From assembly GCA_001828295.1 (NCBI GenBank), contig MHYI01000274.1:355-5368 (forward strand): DNA of 5,014 bases, given 5' to 3'. Below are positions 1 through 5,014 of the stretch, piece after piece. The position numbers and the translations under genes were made by a program. This DNA comes from Planctomycetes bacterium RBG_16_41_13 (GTDB lineage Bacteria; Planctomycetota; Brocadiia; Brocadiales; Brocadiaceae). The notes under the pieces are model-generated. The model saw nothing but the letters and a program-made list of their open reading frames with translations, did no database searches and had not been told where the DNA came from. How positions within the stretch are numbered: the first letter of the stretch is position 1; each line of letters begins with the position of its first letter.

Positions 1-1
1 A

Positions 2-919
2 ACATTAGCACGAAAATTGTTTGCGAAAGGGAAAAAATATGACCGCCTTTTCCCCAATTCAGAACAAGCAATAGCAGCTTACAAACAAAGCCTCATGAAT
101 GATAGCGCCTTCACTGACGCCTATGTAAAACTGGGATTTATCTACCTTGCCAGAAACGATTACGGCGAGGCACTCCATTATCTGCAAAAAGCAGCCTCAT
201 TAGAACCTGATAACGCAGAAACACTTAACAATCTTGGCTATGTTTATGAAAAAATGTTTCGGTTTGCCAGCGCAAAACGAATGTACAAAAAAGCCTTAAC
301 AATAAATCCGGAAAATATTGAGGCGCTGGTTAATATCGCTAAAATTCTGGAGTTGGAAGGTAACTACAACGGAGCAGCAGAACAATATAAAAATACTATC
401 GCACGCTACCCTGACGCCATTTTCCCGCATTTCTGCCTGGCAGTTCTCTATGATACGCATGATATGTTTGATGATGCGATAAGAGAATATGAACATGTTT
501 TGGAAAAGGACCCTTATTATGTAAAGGCACTATTTAATCTGGGAAGTCTTTACGCCCAATTAGGGAATAGCAATGAGGCTATCAGCCTTCTGAAACGGGC
601 TTCTGAATTGAATCCACATGAAGTAATAATCCTCAACAAACTGGGGGAAATGTATTTATTCATTTCAAATTATTCTGCCGCAGAACAAGCCTTAAAACAA
701 TCTATTGCATCAAACCCGTTTCAGGAGGATGTACAGGTGAGTATTATACAAGCTCAATATTTACAGTACTGTTCAAATCCTGAAACAGCAAAAAAAGAGG
801 AAATTATCCTCAGAATTCATTTTGTCCTCTCATTGTATTCCTATAATAAAACGTGCCGGGAAATTTTAAACGCTTTGAATAAGCAATACCATTTTAGCGA
901 GTTTAAAAGGGATTTTTAA
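2..919 (+). CDS. TPR-repeat protein, 5'-truncated by the window edge
   Basis: The product is a helical tetratricopeptide-repeat scaffold, presumably for protein-protein contacts; its partner cannot be read from the sequence. Numbering from the TTG codon at base 17, six consecutive 34-residue TPR units fill residues 33-236 without gaps. Each has the expected small residues at the helix crossings and most end in a Pro-containing turn (LEPDN, INPEN, KDPYY, LNPHE). Residues 15-32 are helix B of a further repeat whose helix A begins before base 17. The frame is also open to the left edge (codons for TLARK), so TTG 17 is probably not the true start and the gene continues outside the window. The last 64 residues are not TPR-like. 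No signal peptide or membrane segment is visible in the part present. The stop codon lies 2 bp before the CvpA-like gene, so the two are very likely co-transcribed. The TPR assignment is secure; any specific function (envelope assembly, pilus, secretion) is undetermined. Confidence 0.88.
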   Translation, partial: TLARKLFAKGKKYDRLFPNSEQAIAAYKQSLMNDSAFTDAYVKLGFIYLARNDYGEALHYLQKAASLEPDNAETLNNLGYVYEKMFRFASAKRMYKKALTINPENIEALVNIAKILELEGNYNGAAEQYKNTIARYPDAIFPHFCLAVLYDTHDMFDDAIREYEHVLEKDPYYVKALFNLGSLYAQLGNSNEAISLLKRASELNPHEVIILNKLGEMYLFISNYSAAEQALKQSIASNPFQEDVQVSIIQAQYLQYCSNPETAKKEEIILRIHFVLSLYSYNKTCREILNALNKQYHFSEFKRDF

Positions 920-921
920 AA

Positions 922-1455
922 ATGAATTGGATTGATATAATACTATCTGTAGTCCTTTGTATTTCGGTGATTTTTGGCTTTGTTGACGGACCAATATGCC
1001 AAATCCTTAGAATCTGCAGTTTGTTTCTCTCTTTTTGTGTGGCGCTTTTTTACCATGCAGTCATAAGCAGCATTTTCAGTAATGTTTTTTCGGTTTCAGT
1101 GAACAATGTATTGAGTTATTTCATCCTGTTCGGCCTTGCAGCGCTTATAACCACTATTGTTGCAGATTTTCCCAAAAACATGATCGACAATTTGAAAATG
1201 GGCGGTTGGTATAATGTATTGGGCGCAGTATTAGGATTTGTTAAAGGGACAATCCTATGTGGTGCAATCATCTTCGGCATCCTCAATTTGTGCTCCGGGC
1301 CGGCATACGAAATGGTTTGCACCTCGAAAATAGCAACGATAATGGGAAATGGAATGAAAAATGTGGCAGCAATTACCTCGAACAATTTTTCTAACCCCCT
1401 GAAGAAAAACAGAGGGCCAGACAATGCAAAAATGGCAAAAGGTACAGAATTTTAA
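922..1455 (+). CDS. CvpA-family integral membrane protein
   Basis: This is a small (177 aa) inner-membrane protein of the CvpA / colicin V production family. E. coli CvpA is needed for colicin V export and has been linked to envelope stress tolerance; the biochemical role of the family is not settled. Four hydrophobic segments are visible at about residues 4-22, 27-48, 63-83 and 99-123. Family hallmarks are the N-terminal WIDIIL segment with the G19-x3-G23 spacing, and the conserved stretch before and in the last helix (D89, then NVLGAVLGFVKG at 98-109). The C-terminal 45 residues are polar and end in a lysine-rich tail, longer than the membrane core needs and probably cytoplasmic. The ATG start is preceded by AAAAGGGA at 905-912, a purine-rich ribosome site inside the end of the TPR gene. 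With only 2 bp between the genes, translational coupling is likely. The family call is good; a more exact function would be a guess. Confidence 0.82.
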   Translation: MNWIDIILSVVLCISVIFGFVDGPICQILRICSLFLSFCVALFYHAVISSIFSNVFSVSVNNVLSYFILFGLAALITTIVADFPKNMIDNLKMGGWYNVLGAVLGFVKGTILCGAIIFGILNLCSGPAYEMVCTSKIATIMGNGMKNVAAITSNNFSNPLKKNRGPDNAKMAKGTEF

Positions 1456-1462
1456 ATTAGTG

Positions 1463-1562
1463 TGGGTTTTTTAAAATACAAAAGCCCAATGGCAACCATT
1501 TGCTTAACTAAAAATATTGAAATTCCTAAACGTTAAATCAGGCTGGGTTTTAAAAGACAAAA
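1463..1562 (+). repeat. Imperfect direct repeat in the spacer before miaA
   Basis: The 205 bp between the CvpA-like gene and miaA contain no gene. Two related T/A-rich stretches lie 81 bp apart: 1463-1483 (TGGGTTTTTTAAAATACAAA and one more A) and 1544-1562 (TGGGTTTTAAAAGACAAAA). They differ by a 2-base length change in the T run and one substitution. The first copy can also fold weakly (TGGGTTTT with AAAAgCCCA, one bulged G, ending near 1488). It is followed by the small hairpin AATGG-CAA-CCATT at 1488-1500. Neither is followed by a T run, so neither is a convincing terminator for the upstream genes. The function is unknown. Confidence 0.5.
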
Positions 1563-1596
1563 CGAATTTTGTAAACAAGCCGGAATTACATTTATT

Positions 1597-1624
1597 TTGC
1601 TTATTATAAATCATTTTGTATAAT
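1597..1624 (+). promoter_or_regulatory. Putative sigma-70-type promoter of miaA
   Basis: TTGCTT (1597-1602) and a perfect TATAAT (1619-1624) are separated by 16 bp, inside an AT-rich stretch. Transcription would begin near 1631, giving a leader of about 50 nt to the miaA ATG. It is the best promoter match seen in the window and lies in the only place where miaA needs one. The assignment is by consensus only. Confidence 0.6.
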
Positions 1625-1681
1625 GCTGTTACGGTTGCCCCCTAAAAAACATACTGACTTTTGAAAACAGAAAAAAATTGT

Positions 1682-2608
1682 ATGTCACATACAATCTGCA
1701 TACTCACCGGACCCACTGCAAGTGGAAAATCGCACATTGCCCTGAAAATAGCTGAAAAAACCGGGGCAGAGATTGTTTCTGCTGACTCTATGTTAATTTA
1801 TCGCGGCATGGATATTGGTACGGAAAAGCCCTGCGCTGAGATAAGAACCAAAATTCCCCATTATTTAATAGATATTAGGGACCCGTGGGAAGAATACAGT
1901 GTGGGAAATTATATAAAAGACTTTGAAATCGTCACGGATAATCTTTATGCGCAGGAAAAGCCCTTCATTGTTGTTGGTGGCACGGCGCTTTATCTTAAAG
2001 CGATCATGGATGGCTTATTCGAGGGACCTCCGGCAAATTGGGAATATCGGAACCGATTAAAAACAATCGCAAGAGAACAGGGAACAGAGTATTTATACCA
2101 TATGCTTGAGACAATTGATCCAAAGACCGCCAGCCGATTACACTCCAATGATCAGAGAAGGATAATCAGGGCGCTTGAGGTTTTTCAACAAACGGGGACA
2201 AGCATTTCTTCTTACCAAACCCAGTTCGGGAATAAAAATCCAAAATACCACTGCATTGTGGTGGCGATTATGCATGATCGCAAAGAATTGTACCGGCGTA
2301 TAGAATCACGTGTGGATGATATGTTTTCGCGGGGCCTTGTTGATGAAGTGAAAACCTTGATGAGTAACCCCCTGGGATTAAGCAAACAAGCCTCTCAAGC
2401 GCTTGGATACAAGGAGGTTATTGGTTTACTGAAAGGGAATTATTTGCTTCCGGATGCAGTCAATGCAATCAAACAAGGCACGCGCCGGTTCGCAAAAAGG
2501 CAAATGACCTGGTTTAGAAGTTTTCCCGATATTCACTGGGTCACGGCAGATGCACCCGAAAATGCCGATTCCCTCGCAGAAGACATCCTGGATTACTTTG
2601 CACGATGA
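1682..2608 (+). CDS. miaA: tRNA dimethylallyltransferase MiaA
   Basis: MiaA transfers the dimethylallyl group of DMAPP to N6 of adenosine 37 in tRNAs that read UNN codons, giving i6A; MiaB commonly thiomethylates this further. It is a cytoplasmic enzyme. Visible motifs, numbered from ATG 1682, are: the P-loop GPTASGKS at 10-17; ADSMLIYRGMDIGTEKP at 34-50 with the conserved catalytic Asp35; HYLIDIRDP at 60-68; VVGGTALYLKA at 97-107 with Thr101 at the active site; NDQRRIIRALEV at 156-167; RRIESRVDDM at 205-214; QALGYKE at 239-245; and the tRNA-binding C-terminal TRRFAKRQMTWFR at 267-279. At 308 aa it matches the usual length of about 300-320, and no key residue is missing. The frame is open to a TTG at 1661 (7 residues longer), but neither start has a strong Shine-Dalgarno sequence. 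ATG 1682 is preferred because it puts the P-loop at the usual distance from the N-terminus. It probably has its own promoter (1597-1624). No GC-rich stem with a T run follows the stop directly. Confidence 0.96.
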   Translation: MSHTICILTGPTASGKSHIALKIAEKTGAEIVSADSMLIYRGMDIGTEKPCAEIRTKIPHYLIDIRDPWEEYSVGNYIKDFEIVTDNLYAQEKPFIVVGGTALYLKAIMDGLFEGPPANWEYRNRLKTIAREQGTEYLYHMLETIDPKTASRLHSNDQRRIIRALEVFQQTGTSISSYQTQFGNKNPKYHCIVVAIMHDRKELYRRIESRVDDMFSRGLVDEVKTLMSNPLGLSKQASQALGYKEVIGLLKGNYLLPDAVNAIKQGTRRFAKRQMTWFRSFPDIHWVTADAPENADSLAEDILDYFAR

Positions 2609-2654
2609 AGCATCCATGACCCCTGACGGTTACAAATGGGAATGAAAATATTCA

Positions 2655-2678
2655 CACAAAGGCACAAAGAACACAAAG
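2655..2678 (+). repeat. Short tandem repeat, CACAAAG x3
   Basis: Three exact CACAAAG units begin at 2655, 2663 and 2672, spaced 8 and 9 bp apart. The first is part of the left outermost arm of the nested inverted repeat. Its partner on the other side (3015-3026) carries only one unit, so the array is present on one side only. Simple arrays of this kind are common in spacers of repeat-rich bacterial genomes; no function is assigned. Confidence 0.6.
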
Positions 2679-2728
2679 AAGATGATAGAAATGAGAAAAA
2701 TTGTAACACTTTAGTTTTTTGAAAACTC

Positions 2729-2759
2729 ATGTAGTGCGACGAGGTTCGTCGCACTACAT
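2729..2759. repeat. REP-like perfect hairpin 1 (14-bp stem, 3-nt loop)
   Basis: A perfect 14-bp palindromic stem (2729-2742 with 2746-2759; arm ATGTAGTGCGACGA) encloses the loop GGT. It sits only in the left half of the larger inverted repeat and interrupts its symmetry, which suggests a separate insertion. The compact, G/C-containing shape resembles REP/RAYT-type palindromes. It is not followed by a T run, so it is not a classical terminator, although it could stabilise the miaA mRNA 3' end. Confidence 0.7.
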
Positions 2760-2880
2760 ATGACAATTTCCCGTTTCAAAAGACCTCGGCGGGTTCAGGC
2801 TTCGCCGTGAGCTCAGCCGAACGGTTGCAAACCAATGTCATTAAGTTAAGGAAAAGCGTGTAGCGCCCATATATCTTCCA

Positions 2881-2913
2881 ATGGTGGCACAGGCAAGATG
2901 CCTGTGCCACCAT
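2881..2913. repeat. REP-like perfect hairpin 2 at the apex (15-bp stem, 3-nt loop)
   Basis: A perfect 15-bp stem (2881-2895 with 2899-2913; arm ATGGTGGCACAGGCA) encloses the loop AGA. It lies near the centre of the nested inverted repeat. Five bases after it, AATTTTTAAAAATT (2917-2930) supplies a five-T run on either strand. The combination could therefore end transcription weakly in either direction between miaA and pilMN. Palindromes containing GGCAAGATGCC-type cores are known as dispersed repeats in other bacterial groups; this link is by resemblance only. Confidence 0.7.
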
Positions 2914-3037
2914 AAGAATTTTTAAAAATTGTTTAACTTAATGACATTGGGTTACAAACCTGAACCCGCCTGGAGTTTTTCAAAAAACTAAAGTGTTACG
3001 AAAAATTTCTTCTCCCTTTGTGTGAAAAAAGTATTTT

Positions 3038-3043
3038 AAGGTG
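3038..3043 (+). promoter_or_regulatory. Ribosome binding site of pilMN
   Basis: AAGGTG at 3038-3043 lies just before a cluster of possible starts: GTG 3041, ATG 3047 and ATG 3050. GTG 3041 overlaps the site itself and so is unlikely to be used. ATG 3047 and ATG 3050 are both at workable distances; 3047 was taken, and 3050 is almost equally good. The site begins 12 bp after the inverted-repeat element ends. Confidence 0.6.
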
Positions 3044-3046
3044 AAA

Positions 3047-4756
3047 ATGATGCATTTATTAAAATTACGAAAACATGCTGATACGTGCAAGCCTGCTTTG
3101 CAAAAAAGGCTATCTCTCTTTAAACAGCATAATATAAAAACAGTATTGGGGCTTGATATTGGCGACAATGCATTAAAGGCAGTAAAGATTGTTAAAAAAA
3201 ATAATGAAATAACCGTTGTAGACTTTGATATCATTGAATACCCTGCTGCCCTGCCCAATACAAAATTACTGGAATCCCATTACATCAAAGATGCAATTAA
3301 AACCTTTCTCTCAAAGCATGCTTTCAGTAAGAAAACGGACGTAGTGGTCTCCATTCCCGGACAGCTTGCCTTGTCAAGATTCAGCACTATTCCTTTTGTG
3401 AGCAAAAAACAATTAAAAAGCCTTGTTTCTTTTGAAGCGCAACAGCAGATACCGTTCGACCTCAAAGACGTTGTGTGGGATTATCATCGATTATCCGGAC
3501 GAACGCCAAATGAAGAAGGCATCGAAATTGGATTTTTTGCGTCAAAGCGGGAAACGCTTGATTCCATTATAAACAATATCTCTTTCCCGGAGTTCAACCT
3601 GACCAGCATACTTATTTCACCGTTAGCAATATATAATCTGGTTCTTTTTGATCAACACGTGGAAGGCCCAACCATCATCGTCAACAGAGAGGTAGAAAAT
3701 ACCGACCTTATCATTATTGATCAAGCGCACTTCTGGCTGAGAACTATTCCATTGCATGAGGTAAATGCAGATTTTGTAAAAGAAATACAACGGTCTATGG
3801 AATATTATAAATCCTTGAGTAAAAGCACCGACACTGTCCATTTCGAAAAACTCCTGCTCGTCGGGAATAAATCAAATGATCCGTTATTACAAAAAACCAT
3901 TCAGGACAATTTCACCTATAAGGTTGAATTATTAAATACTTTAAATAACATAAGAATTTCCCGCACAGTTGACCAAGCCCTTTTCTCCGGTAATTGTGCT
4001 TCATTAAGCGTTGCACTGGGGCTAGCCCTTCAAGGCATCGGACTTGGTAAAACAAGGATTAATTTACTGCCCAAAGAGCGAATACTAGCCGCACAAATTG
4101 CAAAAATGAAACCCTATGCAGTCGCAGCCCTTGGATGTTTTGCGCTGTTAGTAGCCGTTCAATACGTTGGGCTTCGCTCCCATATTTCCAAACTTATCAA
4201 CGCACGCAATTATCACCAGATGATACTGCAGAATGCGAAAAACCTTGAAAACACTTATAAAAAAACGGATAAAATTTTCAATGAAAAAAAATCAGAACTG
4301 GCATTCATATCATCCATAGACTCTTCGAGATTTTTCTGGATTGAAGCAACGGAAAAATTACTGGCGTCAATTCCCGACAATGTATCGGTAAACTCCCTGC
4401 AATCTTCCTGGATAGACCCTGATGCGTTAACTATCGGCGACGGCAAAGCGAAGAAAAATCAAAAGGATGGCATAGTGAAAAAATGTCTTCTTATGGGCAT
4501 AAGGGGGGAAAGCAGAGAACCTGGCATACGTTATATCGAAGAGCATGTTTTGCAACCGATTAAGAATCTGACGCTTTCCGGACAAAAAGTCGCTGCATTT
4601 AAAAATGTTGAACTTGTCCCCAACTCCTGCCGTCAGGTATATTCTGAAATCGATGCAACAGAGTGCATCAGCTTTGAAATACGATGGCTGGTAAAATCAC
4701 AGGAAGAAATTATCGCAGAATCGGAAAAAACGGATTCAAAGGAAGAAAAAAAATAA
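3047..4756 (+). CDS. pilM: Type IV pilus assembly protein, PilM-PilN fusion
   Basis: PilM is the actin-like cytoplasmic ATP-binding protein of the type IV pilus (or type II secretion-like) inner-membrane platform. It binds the N-terminal peptide of PilN, which with PilO forms the periplasmic alignment complex. Here one 569-aa chain holds both; PilM alone is about 350 aa. PilM-like parts are: the phosphate-binding motif GLDIGDNALKAV at 35-46; VVVSIPGQ at 99-106; EAQQQIPF at 130-137; EIQRSMEYY at 246-254; LLLVGNK at 269-275; and VALGLAL at 322-328. Only about 8 residues later comes RINLLPKER (337-345), the PilN signature that normally docks on PilM. It is followed by a transmembrane helix at about 356-376, a charged probable coiled coil (about 380-425) and a periplasmic region resembling PilN (LLMGIRG ... 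IRYIEEHVL ... FEIRWLV), ending in a charged Glu/Lys tail. Position 274 is Asn where PilM-type proteins usually have the second Gly of a GG pair. A 34-residue basic N-terminal extension precedes the first motif. No pilO-like gene follows within 258 bp. Confidence 0.9.
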   Translation: MMHLLKLRKHADTCKPALQKRLSLFKQHNIKTVLGLDIGDNALKAVKIVKKNNEITVVDFDIIEYPAALPNTKLLESHYIKDAIKTFLSKHAFSKKTDVVVSIPGQLALSRFSTIPFVSKKQLKSLVSFEAQQQIPFDLKDVVWDYHRLSGRTPNEEGIEIGFFASKRETLDSIINNISFPEFNLTSILISPLAIYNLVLFDQHVEGPTIIVNREVENTDLIIIDQAHFWLRTIPLHEVNADFVKEIQRSMEYYKSLSKSTDTVHFEKLLLVGNKSNDPLLQKTIQDNFTYKVELLNTLNNIRISRTVDQALFSGNCASLSVALGLALQGIGLGKTRINLLPKERILAAQIAKMKPYAVAALGCFALLVAVQYVGLRSHISKLINARNYHQMILQNAKNLENTYKKTDKIFNEKKSELAFISSIDSSRFFWIEATEKLLASIPDNVSVNSLQSSWIDPDALTIGDGKAKKNQKDGIVKKCLLMGIRGESREPGIRYIEEHVLQPIKNLTLSGQKVAAFKNVELVPNSCRQVYSEIDATECISFEIRWLVKSQEEIIAESEKTDSKEEKK

Positions 4757-4767
4757 TTCCAAATAGA

Positions 4768-4788
4768 AATGTTGAATGTTGAATGTTG
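4768..4788 (+). repeat. Heptamer tandem repeat AATGTTG x3
   Basis: Three exact copies of AATGTTG run head to tail at 4768, 4775 and 4782, beginning 11 bp after the pilMN stop codon. A partial fourth unit (AAT) follows. The array is probably slippage-derived; no function can be assigned. Confidence 0.75.
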
Positions 4789-4792
4789 AATT

Positions 4793-4812
4793 TTAAATTA
4801 CCGGTAATTTAA
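4793..4812. repeat. 20-bp perfect palindrome
   Basis: TTAAATTACCGGTAATTTAA reads identically on both strands with no central spacer. It lies 36 bp past the pilMN stop. The continuous symmetry with a CCGG centre would suit a dimeric DNA-binding protein. A spacer-less RNA hairpin would lose the central bases to the loop. No gene start is visible nearby for it to regulate, so operator function is only a possibility. Confidence 0.5.
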
Positions 4813-4841
4813 TTGTATAGTACCTTATCAGTAATTTCTTC

Positions 4842-4872
4842 GCACACTTCCATTCGTCAGTGCGTGCTTTTT
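4842..4872 (+). terminator. Possible intrinsic terminator after pilMN
   Basis: GCAC-ACT (4842-4848) pairs with AGT-(GC bulge)-GTGC (4859-4867) around a 10-nt loop, and TTTTT follows immediately at 4868-4872. The stem is short (7 bp) and bulged, so the terminator is modest. Its position about 85 bp beyond the pilMN stop is reasonable, and if real it means pilMN is the last gene of its transcript. Confidence 0.4.
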
Positions 4873-4890
4873 GGCAAAATATTTAATGGT

Positions 4891-4953
4891 GAAATCCTAA
4901 ACACGAAATCCGAAACAAATTCTAATGACAAAATGATTTGAAATTCTAAACAA
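4891..4953 (+). repeat. Degenerate 14-mer direct repeats
   Basis: GAAATCCTAAACAC (4891-4904) and GAAATCCGAAACAA (4905-4918) are adjacent, and GAAATTCTAAACAA lies at 4940-4953. A weaker relative is at 4917-4930. The pairs differ at 2-4 positions, consistent with an old tandem array. There is no dyad symmetry, protein motif or CRISPR-like regular spacing. Confidence 0.6.
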
Positions 4954-4961
4954 ATGCATCT

Positions 4962-5003
4962 GGCTGATGTCTGATAGCTGATGGCTCATGGCTCATGGCT
5001 CAT
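4962..5003 (+). repeat. Heptamer tandem array, GGCTCAT/GGCTGAT x6
   Basis: Six contiguous 7-bp units are read as GGCTGAT, GTCTGAT, AGCTGAT and three exact GGCTCAT. Homogeneity increases towards the right edge, and the sequence then leaves the pattern with GGCAACC. This looks like slippage or recent copying of the last unit. It is non-coding as far as can be seen, and its continuation past the window is unknown. Confidence 0.75.
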
Positions 5004-5014
5004 GGCAACCTGGC

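Larger units (their letters stand above)
2651..3026. repeat. Nested inverted-repeat (foldback / MITE-like) element
   Basis: Most of the 438-bp gap between miaA and pilMN is built from inverted-repeat arms arranged symmetrically around one centre. Going inwards the pairs are: 2651-2662 with 3015-3026 (12 bp, TTCACACAAAGG); 2703-2725 with 2977-2999 (23 bp, beginning GTAACACTTTAG); 2788-2799 with 2959-2970 (12 bp, GGCGGGTTCAGG); and 2832-2849 with 2933-2950 (18 bp, CCAATGTCATTAAGTTAA). All are perfect matches and the order is conserved. At the apex lies a 15-bp hairpin (2881-2913), followed by a 14-bp AT palindrome (2917-2930). The halves are unequal: between the second and third arms the left side has 62 bp, including an extra hairpin (2729-2759), while the right side has 6 bp. 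There is no coding potential or transposase inside, and no flanking target-site duplication could be recognised. It may be a non-autonomous foldback element or several REP-like units nested by successive insertion. A single RNA through it could form a long branched stem. Confidence 0.8.

Noticed and set aside
17..19. TTG at 17 as the true start of the TPR gene
   Set aside because: The frame is open to the left edge, and the TPR pattern implies a helix A that begins before this codon, so the gene is treated as partial.
1116..1424. Minus-strand open frame of 102 codons inside the CvpA-like gene
   Set aside because: It lies entirely antisense to a gene with clear membrane-protein family features and has no ribosome site or domain of its own.
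1661..1681. miaA starting at TTG 1661 (7 residues longer)
   Set aside because: There is no Shine-Dalgarno sequence before it, and the extra residues (MKTEKNC) are not part of the MiaA fold. ATG 1682 fits the usual distance to the P-loop.
2729..2759. Intrinsic terminator of miaA
   Set aside because: The stem is strong but is followed by ATGACAATTT rather than a T run, and it lies more than 120 bp past the stop codon.
2651..3026. Complete insertion sequence with terminal inverted repeats
   Set aside because: No transposase fragment or ORF lies between the arms, and no target-site duplication could be recognised, so only a non-autonomous or composite repeat is claimed.
2980..3258. Minus-strand open frame of 92 codons overlapping the start of pilMN
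   Set aside because: It runs through the inverted-repeat arm and antisense to conserved PilM sequence, and it shows no recognisable domain. It is a shadow frame.
4891..5003. CRISPR array
   Set aside because: The repeats are only 7 or 14 bp, contiguous or irregularly spaced and degenerate. There are no unique spacers of uniform length and no cas genes.

Overview
The window is a 5 kb stretch of moderately AT-rich bacterial chromosome (roughly 40% GC by eye). It has four genes, all on the + strand, separated by unusually repeat-laden intergenic DNA. From left to right they are: the 3' part of a TPR-repeat protein (left edge to 919); a small CvpA-family membrane protein two bases downstream (922-1455); the tRNA dimethylallyltransferase gene miaA (1682-2608); and a type IV pilus inner-membrane gene that encodes PilM and PilN as one polypeptide (3047-4756). 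The organism is a Gram-negative-type bacterium. The PilM-PilN fusion and the repeat-rich spacers would suit an anammox-type planctomycete or a deltaproteobacterium-like lineage, but this is a weak inference, because nothing in the window fixes the taxonomy.

The TPR gene and the CvpA-like gene form an operon end and are probably translationally coupled. The 205 bp spacer after them carries an imperfect direct repeat and a good sigma-70-type promoter about 50 bp upstream of miaA, so miaA is probably an independent transcription unit. MiaA has every family motif and looks functional.

Between miaA and pilMN (2609-3046) there is no gene. Most of this gap (2651-3026) is a nested inverted-repeat structure. 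Four pairs of arms (12, 23, 12 and 18 bp, all perfect) are arranged symmetrically around a 15-bp hairpin, and a second 14-bp hairpin lies only in the left half. It looks like a foldback or MITE-like element, or several palindromic elements accreted into one another. It ends about 20 bp before the pilMN start codon, so the promoter of that gene must lie in the element or upstream of it. This is the most unusual feature here.

The pilMN product has a complete actin-like PilM domain running, after only about 8 residues, into the PilN signature INLLP, a transmembrane helix, a coiled coil and a PilN-like periplasmic domain. Downstream (4757-5014) there is no gene, only three families of short tandem repeats, a 20-bp palindrome and a possible intrinsic terminator. 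No CRISPR array, tRNA, rRNA, transposase or obvious defence system is visible.
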